A DNA stretch of 64,000 nucleotides, from contig NZ_RQFG01000019.1 of the NCBI RefSeq assembly GCF_004769235.1, forward strand, positions 434,001 through 498,000. The letters run 5' to 3'. This stretch comes from Leptospira kanakyensis (GTDB lineage: Bacteria > Spirochaetota > Leptospiria > Leptospirales > Leptospiraceae). Positions 26,923-36,128 of this stretch are shown here, in pieces. Numbering within the stretch: position 1 is the stretch's first letter; each line of letters opens with the position of its first letter. The translations under genes and the position numbers were made by a program. The notes beneath the pieces were generated by a model. The model ran no database searches and was not told the DNA's origin. It saw only the letters and a program-made list of their open reading frames with translations.

Positions 26923-28227
26923 ATGATTCCAAGTTTAGATCCATCACAAACCCTTTCTCAAAATTCCACATCCACTCATAGTTTACAAGGCTGGGTACAA
27001 GGAGTCAGAGGCAATAACCACGTCCAATTCCTCCAACTCCGCACCGAGGGAAAAATTTACCAAGTGGTCGCCGAAAAAGAATTTTTGGGAGAAGAAACCT
27101 TCAAAGAAATCAAAGCCCTCCCGCAAGAGGCATCTCTCATCGTTTTTGGAGAGGCAAAGGAAAATCCGAAAGCTCCGGGTGGTCAGGAATTATTCCTACA
27201 TTCCTTTACTCTTGTAGGAGAGTCGTCGAACTATCCGATCACCCCCAAAGAACACGGCCCTGATTTTTTACACAACCATAGACATTTGTGGTTACGTTCC
27301 AAAAGGCAACTTGCCATCCAAAGGGTTCGTTCTGAGTTATCTTTCGCCATCCGAGAATTCTTCCGTAATGACGGATATACTCTGATCGACACACCCATCC
27401 TCACCGGTTCCATCGGGGAATCAGCAGGAACCCTTTTTTCCACCGAATACTTCGATTTAGGGCAAGCCTACTTAGCCCAAACGGGCCAGCTCTATTTAGA
27501 AACAGCTGCCTTTGCTCATTCCAAGGTGTATTGTTTTGGCCCGACATTCCGAGCTGAAAAAAGTAAAACCAGACGTCACTTAACTGAGTTTTGGATGCTC
27601 GAAGCCGAAACTGCCTTCCTCGGCCAAGATGGAAATTTGGATCTGCAGGAGCGATTTGTAAAGACCGTCCTACGAGTCACCATCGAAAGAACCGCAGAAG
27701 ACTTAAAAGTCCTCGACCGAGATCCAGCGCCGCTTCTGGAACAACTGGCCAAACCGTTCCCAAGAGTGGATTACGGCGAAGCCATCAAAATTTTACAAAC
27801 CGCAGGGGAAGAAATCGCCTGGGGAGAGGACATCAATTCGGACAGGGAACAAATCCTCACCACCCATTTTGGAACGGCCATCTTCATCCAAAATTTCCCA
27901 AGGGCCATCAAAGCCTTCTATATGAAACAAAATCCTAATGACCCGAATACTGTCCTTTCTGCGGATCTCATTGCTCCGGATGGAATTGGGGAGATCATCG
28001 GCGGGTCGGAAAGGGAAGAATCCTTTGATAAAATTGTGGAAAGGTTACAGGAAGAAGGACTTCCTCCCGAAGACTATTCTTGGTATTTGGACCTTCGTAA
28101 ATATGGCTCTGTTCCTCATGCTGGCTTTGGAATGGGTCTAGAACGAGTCATTGCTTGGGTTTGTGGTTTGTCCCATATCCGCGAATGCATTCCATACCCA
28201 AGGATGATTTACAGGCTAAGCCCTTAA
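26923..28227 (+). CDS. asnS: Asparaginyl-tRNA synthetase
   Basis: 434 residues, class IIb synthetase. The N-terminal OB anticodon-binding domain (about 15-115) is followed by the catalytic core: motif 2 FGPTFRAEKSKTRRHLTEF and motif 3 GFGMGLERVIAW with a terminal IRECIPYPR. The details (FRAEKS and PYPR) favour AsnRS over AspRS. The window also encodes tRNA-Asn (61198-61270). Together with gatCA this means asparagine is charged directly and GatCAB probably serves glutamine. Confidence 0.97.
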   Translation: MIPSLDPSQTLSQNSTSTHSLQGWVQGVRGNNHVQFLQLRTEGKIYQVVAEKEFLGEETFKEIKALPQEASLIVFGEAKENPKAPGGQELFLHSFTLVGESSNYPITPKEHGPDFLHNHRHLWLRSKRQLAIQRVRSELSFAIREFFRNDGYTLIDTPILTGSIGESAGTLFSTEYFDLGQAYLAQTGQLYLETAAFAHSKVYCFGPTFRAEKSKTRRHLTEFWMLEAETAFLGQDGNLDLQERFVKTVLRVTIERTAEDLKVLDRDPAPLLEQLAKPFPRVDYGEAIKILQTAGEEIAWGEDINSDREQILTTHFGTAIFIQNFPRAIKAFYMKQNPNDPNTVLSADLIAPDGIGEIIGGSEREESFDKIVERLQEEGLPPEDYSWYLDLRKYGSVPHAGFGMGLERVIAWVCGLSHIRECIPYPRMIYRLSP

Positions 28228-28286
28228 TTTTTCTTAAAGGAAAATTTGCACTAAGGCCGATCTTTTTAAGGAAAGAGAGGCACCTT

Positions 28287-29090
28287 ATGGCACAGCAAGC
28301 AACCCAAGTCTTAAACACATCTATAGAACAAGAAGCTTGGGATCTTTATGAGGTAGGATCAAACGAAGATGTTGTGGTTCTAGCCAAACGTCATCCAGAG
28401 AATTTTTATATCCAACACCTTAGTTATTTAGCGTTGTATGAACTGACTGGCAGAGCAACAATCACAGCTCCCAAAGGGATTTCAAGCCTAGCTCCTCTTG
28501 TAGAGGCCATCCAAAACCATGAAATTGGAAAAAGTGCAGAAGCTTGCAATAGTTTAAATTTATATTTTAATACCCAAACCAATCCTCTTTGTTTTTCCAT
28601 CATCCAAACTGCGATTAAAATTTATTTTAGAGCAGAAGCTTACGAAGAAGCAAAAACAGTCATTACTAAGTTTAAAAAACAATGGAACGACAATTCTTTT
28701 GTTAAAGAAGAACTCATTTGTACATATTATTTGAAACGATATGATGAAGTGATCAAAGTTTTCCGTGACAATATGAAATTGTTAAACGATTCTGATATCC
28801 ATAAACTTGTGGGTATGGCACTTCTCTTTTTGGATCGTCACAAAGAAGCCAATCTCATTTTTGAAAACATTCCTAATAAATTGAATCTACCTAGTTTTGA
28901 AGAAAAACGTAAAATGTATGATTCTGTTTATAACAAAATCGCTGAGTTAGAAGCCAAATCAAACTCTCTGGCTCATAAAGATTTAGAAGATATGGGTTTT
29001 GCTTATCTCTTCCATGGTGATTATGCAAAAGCAGAAAAAATGTTTTTATCTCTTACCGAGAAACTAAAATCAAAACTCTGCAACGTGTAA
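28287..29090 (+). CDS. TPR-like helical-repeat protein, unknown function
   Basis: 267 residues from the ATG at 28287, chosen because GGAAAGAGAGG lies just upstream; a longer frame back to 28155 would run into asnS. No signal peptide, so cytoplasmic. The sequence is helical with TPR-like hairpins, for example AYEEAKTVITKFKKQW, KRYDEVIKVFRDNMKLL and a C-terminal GFAYLFHGDYAKAEKMFLSL. I do not recognise a specific family. It follows asnS at 59 bp. Its 3' end overlaps the convergent neighbour by 38 bp. Confidence 0.72.
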   Translation: MAQQATQVLNTSIEQEAWDLYEVGSNEDVVVLAKRHPENFYIQHLSYLALYELTGRATITAPKGISSLAPLVEAIQNHEIGKSAEACNSLNLYFNTQTNPLCFSIIQTAIKIYFRAEAYEEAKTVITKFKKQWNDNSFVKEELICTYYLKRYDEVIKVFRDNMKLLNDSDIHKLVGMALLFLDRHKEANLIFENIPNKLNLPSFEEKRKMYDSVYNKIAELEAKSNSLAHKDLEDMGFAYLFHGDYAKAEKMFLSLTEKLKSKLCNV

Positions 29091-29910
29091 GATTTTTTCT
29101 TGTTTCGGGGTGGCTAAGAAATTTGGCCGCCTCGTCTGTAGGAATGATAAGATCCGTTTGGTTTTTTCCTGCAGTTCCTAATGCCAAAACAAAGTAGGGG
29201 TTCTTTCCTACTTTAGCTTCAATTCCTTTTCCCGTTTGTTCTTCCCTGTACACAATGTATCCAGTTTCAATAGCATAAGCTTCTTTTACATAAACGGGTG
29301 AATAAATATCTAAACCACGATCGGTTTGGATTTTTGGAAACAAAGCTCGTTTGAGATTGAGATGGCGTGCATCCACAATGAGGCCAGAAAATTCCACGGG
29401 AACCACTTCTTCACTGAATTCAGGAACTGATTCTGTTCCATATGCAAAAGGGATATGGGCAAGGATCCCATCTTTTCCTTTGAGTGGTAAACTGGCTTTC
29501 GCTTCCAAAATATTTTTAACAAATTGGAAATCGTATTCTTCTTTTTCAGAACCAATATAGGAATTGAGCCGAAGCCTTGCTTGTTGGTTTACTTGTGTGT
29601 ATTCATAAACCGTATAATCTGCGTTAAATATTATGGATTCTAACCTTTGGCTGAGACGAACCCGTAGTTTTTCCCGGGCTTTTTTACGAGCCATGGAGTG
29701 AGCTTTCCCTTGGCTTGTGGCAGTGTTTTTTCCCGAAAACTCAGGGTCTTCTTCATCAAATACAATTTTAGGAATGGTCTCTTTCACAGAAGAGAAAACG
29801 AAAAGGTCTGTCCAATTGACAACCGAAGAATAAATATCCTTATCCTCGATGGGTTTGGAACCCAGAGATACACTTAAGAGAAAAACCAAAAGGAGATAAA
29901 TTCGTTTCAT
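29053..29910 (-). CDS. Secreted protein of unknown function
   Basis: 285 residues with an N-terminal signal peptide (MKRIYLLLVFLLSVSLGSKP). A helical segment rich in Arg/Lys follows (SMARKKAREKLRVRLSQRLE, about 71-90), and the C-terminal half is beta-rich (PVEFSGLIVDARHLNLKRAL). This layout resembles LPP20/FlgT-type periplasmic proteins, in which a conserved DARG-like strand occurs near SGLIVDAR; that link is tentative. The gene overlaps the convergent TPR-like gene at its 3' end and is preceded 2 bp upstream by the DinG-like gene on the same strand, so it probably belongs to that operon. Confidence 0.72.
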   Translation of the reverse strand: MKRIYLLLVFLLSVSLGSKPIEDKDIYSSVVNWTDLFVFSSVKETIPKIVFDEEDPEFSGKNTATSQGKAHSMARKKAREKLRVRLSQRLESIIFNADYTVYEYTQVNQQARLRLNSYIGSEKEEYDFQFVKNILEAKASLPLKGKDGILAHIPFAYGTESVPEFSEEVVPVEFSGLIVDARHLNLKRALFPKIQTDRGLDIYSPVYVKEAYAIETGYIVYREEQTGKGIEAKVGKNPYFVLALGTAGKNQTDLIIPTDEAAKFLSHPETRKNLTRCRVLILVSR

Positions 29911-29912
29911 AG

Positions 29913-31901
29913 TTAAGACTTCGGCAGAAGTTGGAATTTTCTTTCCAATTCGTTAAATTCCGTTATGAGGGGAACCCCCTTTGGAAGACTTTGCAAGACG
30001 TTTTTTCCATAGGACTTTGTATGCACCCGAGGGTCGAGAATACTCACCATTCCCGTATCCGACTGAGAGCGGATGAGACGACCGAATCCTTGGCGTAAGA
30101 GCAAACATGTTTTTGGAACTTGCATTTCCCAAAACGGACTTTTTCCCTTTCGTTCCATATCTTCCATCTTTGCTTGCAAAACAGGTTCCGTTGGCACCTG
30201 GAAGGGAAGTTTGGTCACAATTACGTTCCGGAGTTTATCTCCCTTAATGTCCACACCTTGCCAAAAACTAGAAACTCCAAAAAGCACACTCTTTTCATTG
30301 GCAAGGAACTCTCGTTTGGCGGCAATTGGACCCATTTCTGTTTGGGAAAAAATAGGATATGGAACCTGATGCCTTAACTCATCATAGAGTTCTGACAATA
30401 GTTTGTTGGATGTAAAAAGTACAAAGGCATCTCCTTCAGAAAGTTTGAGAAGGCGTGCGATCCAATAGGAAAGATCCGATTTATTTTTTCTCGGATCCTG
30501 GACAGGATCTGCTACTTGTTTGGGAACAAAAAGTAAGGAATGAGTGTTGTAAGCAAAAGGAGAAGCAAGTGTTTTGGTTTTGACCTCCGATGTTCCCACT
30601 TCTTTCAAAAAATACTGAAAGTTCCCTGCCGTCGGTGAGAGGGTAGCCGAAGTCATTACGACAGAATCCATATTGGGAAATAGTGTATTGGCCAAAATTT
30701 CATCGGTATTTTTCGGTTGAGAGAATAAATAATAGAATGGATCTTTTGCCGACTGCGGAGGTGGTTCAATCCAAAACACCAAGTTTGGATTGGTTTTTAA
30801 TCGGAAGTCATTTAAAAAAGAGGAAGCCTTTTTTAGATTTCCAGAAACCATCTCTAAACCGAGAGCCATTTCTTTCTCTTCCATATCTTCACTATCTTTT
30901 TTATATTTAGAAAGTAGACTTTCCAATTGTGATGCTAAATCAGCTAAGGTATCTTCTAAAGCTCCATTATCGAGTTTGATTCGTTCAGTATGACGAGTGG
31001 AAAACTGATTGAATTGTAAAGGAATCGCAGAAAGTAACATACGGAAAAAATCATTCGCATAACCAATAGATGCTTCTACCGACTTCATTATTTTTTCGCT
31101 GTTTTTCAGTTTAAGAACAAGACCAGTCCGTTTTTCAGGGAAATAAAGATAGTGGAGTAAATTCATTAACAAGTCATAACGAATTTCTGATCCAAATGCT
31201 TTTCCCACAATTTCAGGAAAGGCGTGCGCTTCATCAATGACGAGTTGTGAAAATGCAGGAAGGAGTTTAAAATCTCCTGCCAAATGACTTGCCAGTAAGT
31301 GGTGGTTAACAATGAGAATATTGGCTTTTTTCCATTTTTCCTTTTCTAAAAAGTAATAAGAGGAACTGAAGTTAGGACAATTTCTCCCCAAACAGTTGTC
31401 AGACTCTCTAGAGACCGAGTTCCAAAAAGAATTGGATAAAAACCCATCAAATTCGGCACGAATTCCAGCCGTAGTCTGTTTTTCCCAATTCACAAAATAT
31501 GGCAAAGAAGATTCCATCTCTGGCCCAAAATCACCACGTTCCATCACTCGACCATATTTTCGTTTGCAAAGATAATTACTCGCCCCAAGTGCCACCATAG
31601 CATTGATTGGGGCACCCAGTGCCTCAGAAACAAGAGGAATGTCTTTATAAAGTAATTGGTCTTGTAGTGCTTTTGTTTCTGTCGAAACGACAACGGTACA
31701 TTCGTTTTCTAAAGAGAATAGGGCACTAGGAATCAAATATGCCAGGGATTTTCCCACACCAGTCCCCGCTTCTATCGCCCAATGAGAGCCAGTATTAAAT
31801 GCGGATTCAATGGACGTTGACATATCCATCTGTTCTTTTCTAACTTCATAATCCTTCCAAAGTTTTGGAAGTTGGTTTTTAAATACAGTTTGTACGTCCA
31901 A
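29913..31901 (-). CDS. DinG/YoaA-family helicase (XPD-like SF2)
   Basis: 662 residues from a TTG at 31901, one base after the stop of the small membrane gene; a longer frame reaches 31940 but would read through that gene. Motifs: Walker A EAGTGVGKSLAYL, DEAH box in VIDEAHAFPE, motif III-like VVMTSATLSP, and motif VI RQGFGRLIRS. The iron-sulphur insert has Cys in NYLCKRKYG and CLGRNCPN, but the fourth Cys expected in the next few residues is Ser (PNFSSSYY), leaving three visible ligands. A 5'-3' helicase in repair of D- and R-loops is expected. It lies in an operon with the NSS transporter. Confidence 0.88.
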   Translation of the reverse strand: MDVQTVFKNQLPKLWKDYEVRKEQMDMSTSIESAFNTGSHWAIEAGTGVGKSLAYLIPSALFSLENECTVVVSTETKALQDQLLYKDIPLVSEALGAPINAMVALGASNYLCKRKYGRVMERGDFGPEMESSLPYFVNWEKQTTAGIRAEFDGFLSNSFWNSVSRESDNCLGRNCPNFSSSYYFLEKEKWKKANILIVNHHLLASHLAGDFKLLPAFSQLVIDEAHAFPEIVGKAFGSEIRYDLLMNLLHYLYFPEKRTGLVLKLKNSEKIMKSVEASIGYANDFFRMLLSAIPLQFNQFSTRHTERIKLDNGALEDTLADLASQLESLLSKYKKDSEDMEEKEMALGLEMVSGNLKKASSFLNDFRLKTNPNLVFWIEPPPQSAKDPFYYLFSQPKNTDEILANTLFPNMDSVVMTSATLSPTAGNFQYFLKEVGTSEVKTKTLASPFAYNTHSLLFVPKQVADPVQDPRKNKSDLSYWIARLLKLSEGDAFVLFTSNKLLSELYDELRHQVPYPIFSQTEMGPIAAKREFLANEKSVLFGVSSFWQGVDIKGDKLRNVIVTKLPFQVPTEPVLQAKMEDMERKGKSPFWEMQVPKTCLLLRQGFGRLIRSQSDTGMVSILDPRVHTKSYGKNVLQSLPKGVPLITEFNELERKFQLLPKS

Positions 31902-31902
31902 T

Positions 31903-32022
31903 CTAATGCCTGTTACGAAAAAGGAGAACAATACAAACAACTGTCAAACTGATCACGGAAACAAGAGATACTGCCATAATGAGTATCCCTTGCCAATTGA
32001 GTTCTTGGGGAGAAATATTCAT
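31903..32022 (-). CDS. MetS-like small membrane subunit of NSS transporter
   Basis: 39 residues, too short for usual ORF calling. A soluble start ([11 protein letters not shown]) leads into one long hydrophobic helix ([20 protein letters not shown]) and a basic end (LLFRNRH). The ATG overlaps the transporter stop by 4 nt (ATGA), and the next gene starts 1 nt after its stop. Small one-helix proteins coupled to NSS transporters are known, notably MetS, required with MetP for methionine/alanine import in Corynebacterium. Position, size and topology all fit. Homology by sequence was not tested. Confidence 0.78.
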   Translation of the reverse strand: MNISPQELNWQGILIMAVSLVSVISLTVVCIVLLFRNRH

Positions 32023-33608
32023 GTGGCAACCTTATCCTTGGAATGGTTTAGAGCCTTGGAAACTAAAATATAGATGAATCCATAAATGATAAAAAGACCA
32101 ATTACAACCGAACGAGCAACCACGGCTTTTGTTTTGGCATCTTCTACATTTTCTCCTTTGTTTTCCGCAAGAAGTCCCATAACTTCTGGATTCATTTTAT
32201 CCAAATATTCAGGTAAGTTCATATAACAAAAGGAAACGAAGATAAAAAGTAGAAACCAAGGAGTGATGTACTTCAATACAAATCGAATCGAACGAGGAAA
32301 TGGAATGAGGCTCCCTTCATTCGCATCCTTCACACCCCGATCCACACCAATCTTAAAAACAAAAATAAAAATTTGGATAGATGCCAAAATGTAAATCATT
32401 ATGGTTCCGATATAAAAATCGGCAATGTCAAGGGCAGCAAAGTCTTTGTTGAAGTAAATGATAGGAAGGCAGAGACAAAATGTAAAAAGAAATAGAAGTA
32501 GGGAAGATTTCCTCCGACCAACATGAAATCCTTCTTCTAAAAATAAAATTCCAGGTTGTAACATGGTAACCGACGAAGTAATCGCTGCGAGAAACAATAC
32601 AAGAAACCAGAGCCCTCCAAAAAAGGCACCACCGGGCATCATTCCAAAAACGGAAGGTAAAGCAATAAATCCCATTCCAAAAGTTCCAAAAGAAGTGGCC
32701 TGCATTCCTAAAAATAAAAATGCAACAGGGATGGTGATCATGCCACCAAACACCACTTCTGCGAATTCATTCAATGAAGCAGAGGATAAACTGGATAAAA
32801 CAACATCGTCTTTTTTCTTTAAAAAACTAGAAAACACGAGAGCAATCCCAAACCCAGTGGATAAAGAAAAGAAAATTTGTCCTGCGGCGCTGATCCATAC
32901 TTTTGGTTGGGTCAGTTTTGACCACTCGGGGTTCCACATAACAGCAAGGCCAGACTCAATTCCAGGAATGGTTAGAACACGAACAAGGATGATGGTGGCA
33001 CAAATTCCCATAAGTGGCATGGCAATTTTAGCAAAGGCTTCCAGTCCTTTCGAAAGACCACGATAAACTAATAGAAAATTAAATAATACACAGAGGATAA
33101 AGAATACAAGGATCGGAGACTGGAAACTGGAACCATTGGCTTCGGCTCCCGTTAAATGCATAAAAAAAGTAGAGGCTTGTTTTGTCATCTCGTCTTGGGT
33201 AGACCCTGTCAGTGACATTTGCCCTGTAAGAAAATAATATGCGTAAGCCAAACACCAGGATTCAATGAATACATAGTACACATAAATCATCACAGGAATC
33301 ATCACACCAATGGTTCCCGAAAGTTTGAGAGGGAATCCTTTTAGATACTCGCGAAAGATAAAGGGAGTGCTATGTCCATGTTTGCCACCCATGCGACCCA
33401 TGGTCCACTCAGCCAAACAAACGGGAATTCCTAGAATGAGGAAACTAATGATGTATGGAACCATAAAGGCACCACCACCATTCTGTGCGGCTTGCCCAGG
33501 GAATCGTAAAAAATTTCCAAGTCCGATGGCACCACTTGCTACAGCCAAAATCAAACCGATACGACTTGCCCAGCCTTCTTGGTGGTGTTCCGCTTGTCTC
33601 TTTTCCAT
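32019..33608 (-). CDS. Sodium:neurotransmitter symporter (NSS/SNF) family transporter
   Basis: 529 residues with about 12 hydrophobic helices. Helix 1 has the family pattern [20 protein letters not shown] followed by [16 protein letters not shown], which forms the sodium and substrate sites. Bacterial members import amino acids such as methionine, alanine, tryptophan or tyrosine; the substrate here is not determined. A MetS-like subunit gene follows with 4-nt overlap, which points to the MetP type. The ATG at 33608 lacks a clear RBS. Confidence 0.93.
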   Translation of the reverse strand: MEKRQAEHHQEGWASRIGLILAVASGAIGLGNFLRFPGQAAQNGGGAFMVPYIISFLILGIPVCLAEWTMGRMGGKHGHSTPFIFREYLKGFPLKLSGTIGVMIPVMIYVYYVFIESWCLAYAYYFLTGQMSLTGSTQDEMTKQASTFFMHLTGAEANGSSFQSPILVFFILCVLFNFLLVYRGLSKGLEAFAKIAMPLMGICATIILVRVLTIPGIESGLAVMWNPEWSKLTQPKVWISAAGQIFFSLSTGFGIALVFSSFLKKKDDVVLSSLSSASLNEFAEVVFGGMITIPVAFLFLGMQATSFGTFGMGFIALPSVFGMMPGGAFFGGLWFLVLFLAAITSSVTMLQPGILFLEEGFHVGRRKSSLLLFLFTFCLCLPIIYFNKDFAALDIADFYIGTIMIYILASIQIFIFVFKIGVDRGVKDANEGSLIPFPRSIRFVLKYITPWFLLFIFVSFCYMNLPEYLDKMNPEVMGLLAENKGENVEDAKTKAVVARSVVIGLFIIYGFIYILVSKALNHSKDKVAT

Positions 33609-33674
33609 CAGGGACTATTGAATGTAGGAGGAATTATGTGACAAAATCTTTTTGTCTGAGAGAGAGAAAAAGCT

Positions 33675-33692
33675 AGGGCCCGTATGAGCCCC
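33675..33692 (-). terminator. Weak hairpin after the double-HTH gene
   Basis: GGGC and GCCC arms (33676-33679 and 33688-33691), extendable by one wobble pair, lie downstream of the regulator stop and are followed in the minus direction by GC-poor sequence with a short T run. The stem is short, so termination would be partial. Confidence 0.3.
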
Positions 33693-33710
33693 GCTTTGGT
33701 ATTTTTCAAA

Positions 33711-34124
33711 TTAGCCGAGAAATAGCTCGTTTTTTTCCATTTTCAGAACTTTGGAGACCAGATTCTTAAAATCTTCCGGTGGTTCCAAAAGTCCAAGTTC
33801 TACTTTTGACAAAAACGGAGTGGAAACCTTCAATTTCTTAGCGAAATCGTATTGTTTGATTCCTAACTCACGTCGGACTGCCCAAAGTTTGTTTTTCAAT
33901 CCATTGGAAAACTCAGGATAGATGTCTTCCACTGCGCTTTCGTTAAAAAGCTTATCAACAGAGGTTTTGAGATATTTTGCACAAGACGACTTGAATTTTT
34001 CAGTCGGATCTTGGGCTCCAGTCTCAATTTTGGATAGGTAACTCGGAGAAACTCCTAGTGCCCTCGCCATATCGTACTGTTTGATACCTCTCTTCTTTCG
34101 AAGCATGTAAATGTGATTGTTCAT
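33711..34124 (-). CDS. Transcription regulator with two tandem XRE HTH domains
   Basis: 137 residues made almost entirely of two Cro/C1-type helix-turn-helix units. Unit 1 (about 4-60) has LRKKRGIKQYDMARALGVSP and SYLSKIETGAQDP; unit 2 (about 76-133) has VRRELGIKQYDFAKKLKVST and PFLSKVELGLLEP. The units are clearly a duplication of one another. A monomer with two readers can bind two half-sites; an array of such half-sites overlaps its promoter (34147-34188), so autoregulation is likely. A strong RBS (AGGGGGG) precedes the ATG at 34124. No other regulated gene is evident. Confidence 0.88.
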   Translation of the reverse strand: MNNHIYMLRKKRGIKQYDMARALGVSPSYLSKIETGAQDPTEKFKSSCAKYLKTSVDKLFNESAVEDIYPEFSNGLKNKLWAVRRELGIKQYDFAKKLKVSTPFLSKVELGLLEPPEDFKNLVSKVLKMEKNELFLG

Positions 34125-34142
34125 TTATCCCCCCTAACAGTC

Positions 34143-34170
34143 AGAATATGTCAAATATGGCAAAATTCAA
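34143..34170 (-). promoter_or_regulatory. Candidate promoter of the double-HTH gene
   Basis: Reading the minus strand, TTGAAT (34170-34165) and TATTCT (34148-34143) are separated by 16 bp and lie 19 bp before the ATG. The inverted-repeat arm at 34156-34167 fits between and over these boxes, as expected for a repressed promoter. Confidence 0.42.
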
Positions 34171-34188
34171 TAAAAAAATTTTGCCATA
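34147..34188. promoter_or_regulatory. Operator array: direct plus inverted half-sites
   Basis: Three related half-sites: TATGTCAAA (34147-34155), immediately repeated as TATGGCAAAATT (34156-34167), and the exact reverse complement AATTTTGCCATA at 34177-34188 after a 9-bp spacer. The 12-bp inverted repeat is perfect. It sits directly upstream of the double-HTH regulator gene and downstream of the stop of the SurA-like gene. The A/T-rich spacer is not terminator-like, so an operator is the better reading. Confidence 0.6.
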
Positions 34189-34206
34189 CTCCAAAACTTG
34201 CAGGGA

Positions 34207-35724
34207 CTATAATGTAACTTCTTTTAAACGATCAGAAGCAATGACCAAGTTGTAAGTGGTCTTTAATCCAGAAACTTTTTGCTCAATAAATGAATTCCTT
34301 TGCGCTCCTTCCATTTCTGATTTGATTCGTTCACGAACTGCGCCATAAGGCTTAGGAATTCGATTTTGTGGGTTCTTTGGGTCTTGGTCAGCGTATGCGT
34401 ATAATTTTCCTGCTTCGTAAGCATCTCGCATTTGAGCCTCAGTTACGGTCACAGGAATGGCTTTGATTTCATCTTGTAGCGATTTTAACGCCAAAGACAC
34501 TTTCATTTTGTCCATTTGCATGAGATAACCAATCTCTGATCCCACATCTTGTACATCATCAGAAGTTTCAGCAATTTTTCCCTGGAGGATAGTAGATTGA
34601 AACAAATTGACCATATCCCAAGTTTTAGATTTTTCGTCTTTGTATTCTTGTTTTAGAATATTCGGAATCGCTTCAAAATCAGTCGACAAATCTTTCCAAG
34701 TGTAGTTTTTTCCATCACGAGTGGAATATAAAGTATAGTCTGGCGTAAATATTTTTGGATCGATATCGTTCGGACCAGTGAAACGTGGTAAATTAGCAAC
34801 AGTGATTCCACTTTCTTCTGTAATTCGTTTCAGTTCTTTTTGGTATAATCCTTGTTCATACTCTTTCATGGTATGAGAAGCAAATTGATTGGCTTTGTCT
34901 GCTGATTCACCTTCTGTAAAATAAGTCACAGAAGCTTTTGTATCAGCATCGTCATGAGTTTTGCCATATTCAGCAGCTTCCGCTTTAAACTCATCAAAAA
35001 TGGATGTGAAATATTTTTTTAATCTTTCTGGATGGACTTTCTCAGTACCTGTGGAACGAACTACATAAGCAATTCTTCCTTCACCTGCTTTAGCATAAGA
35101 AATAAAAGTCCCTTTTTTTGCTTTTTTTACTTCGGTTAAGATATCTTCCAAAGGTGTTTCTGCACAGTTGGTGCAAAAAGGTTCTAATTTCCCAGCAATT
35201 GGTCTTCTTGTAATGTCTTCTGTTACTTTTGAAATTTCTTCAGCAATTTCTTTATTTGAAAGTGAATTGAGTTTTGTTGCTAACTCTTCCGCTTTTTTCA
35301 AATTAGTTGCTTCGTCTTCTCCGCGAACTAGAGCTAATTGTAAATTTACAAATTCTAACGGTTTTTCTTTTAAACCATTTTTTACATACTCACGCATGTA
35401 AACGTTTAGTTTCAAAAATTGATTCACTAGAGATTCAATTTTTTGAACATCTGCTTCAGCAACTTTTTTGGTAGAGATAGCATCTTTTAGTAAGATTTTT
35501 TCTAAAGCGATACTTTCTAAAATTTTTGCTTGGATATCAGCACTAATCGGTTGCGGTTCTGTATTGCCTCGTTTGGAAGCCTCAATTACAAAGTTCATTT
35601 CTTTGCGAGTCACAGTTCCGCCATCAAATGTCGCAAGGATTTCAGAATCCTTAGAGCAATTGAGAAGTGGCACGAGTATCAAACCGAGCATACATACTCG
35701 AGTCAGAAGGTTGGTTAGATTCAT
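34207..35724 (-). CDS. SurA/PpiD-like periplasmic chaperone lipoprotein
   Basis: 505 residues from the ATG at 35724, preceded by AAGGAAA; the frame extends to 35874 but overlaps the upstream gene. The signal peptide has lipobox LLNC (about residue 23). The start of the mature part (ILATFDGGTVTRKEMNFVIE) is the SurA/PpiD N-terminal pattern, followed by long helices. A parvulin-like stretch (KKGTFISYAKAGEGRIAYVV) contains few of the usual active-site residues, so it may act mainly as a chaperone for outer-membrane proteins. Prolyl isomerase activity is uncertain. It is the second gene after the coiled-coil protein at 35756. Confidence 0.72.
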   Translation of the reverse strand: MNLTNLLTRVCMLGLILVPLLNCSKDSEILATFDGGTVTRKEMNFVIEASKRGNTEPQPISADIQAKILESIALEKILLKDAISTKKVAEADVQKIESLVNQFLKLNVYMREYVKNGLKEKPLEFVNLQLALVRGEDEATNLKKAEELATKLNSLSNKEIAEEISKVTEDITRRPIAGKLEPFCTNCAETPLEDILTEVKKAKKGTFISYAKAGEGRIAYVVRSTGTEKVHPERLKKYFTSIFDEFKAEAAEYGKTHDDADTKASVTYFTEGESADKANQFASHTMKEYEQGLYQKELKRITEESGITVANLPRFTGPNDIDPKIFTPDYTLYSTRDGKNYTWKDLSTDFEAIPNILKQEYKDEKSKTWDMVNLFQSTILQGKIAETSDDVQDVGSEIGYLMQMDKMKVSLALKSLQDEIKAIPVTVTEAQMRDAYEAGKLYAYADQDPKNPQNRIPKPYGAVRERIKSEMEGAQRNSFIEQKVSGLKTTYNLVIASDRLKEVTL

Positions 35725-35755
35725 TGGATTTCCTTGTCTATTTTTAAGTATTGTT

Positions 35756-36055
35756 TTAATATTTGCGGACAGGTTTTTCTGGTTTTTTGGGTTCTTGCGA
35801 TTGCGGGAGTGTTTGTACCGGTTTCTCAGAAACAGCAGGAGATTTTTTGGCCAAAGCTTCGGGTCTAGAAACATTCAATTTGAGGATCTCTGATTTTTGA
35901 TCTTCCAATTTATTCATTTCCGACGAAAACGTTTCTTTGAGGATGGGAGAATATTCCCGATCAGTGGCTAGGCGGTCGGTCAATTTTTTCAATTCAACTA
36001 CGTCCCGATCCAGTTCTTCTAGTTTTTTGTATAAATGAGCAACAGTAACCTTCAA
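35756..36055 (-). CDS. Small coiled-coil protein with Pro/Lys-rich tail
   Basis: 99 residues from a TTG at 36055, supported by AAGGAG seven to eight bases upstream. Residues 1-60 are a heptad-like helix (LYKKLEELDRDVVELKKLTD); the tail is Pro/Lys-rich (PKKPEKPVRKY). It has no signal peptide. It lies 31 bp before the SurA-like lipoprotein gene and is probably co-transcribed with it. I do not recognise the family. Confidence 0.62.
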   Translation of the reverse strand: MKVTVAHLYKKLEELDRDVVELKKLTDRLATDREYSPILKETFSSEMNKLEDQKSEILKLNVSRPEALAKKSPAVSEKPVQTLPQSQEPKKPEKPVRKY

Positions 36056-36128
36056 ACACAGCTCCTTCCAAAAGTTTTATTTACTTGCAATAGAGTGCAA
36101 GAATGAAATAAGAAAAATAACAATTTTT

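Noticed and set aside
34156..34188. Terminator for the SurA-like gene
   Set aside because: The stem is A/T-rich, repeats a neighbouring direct half-site and overlaps a promoter-like pair of boxes; an operator explains it better.
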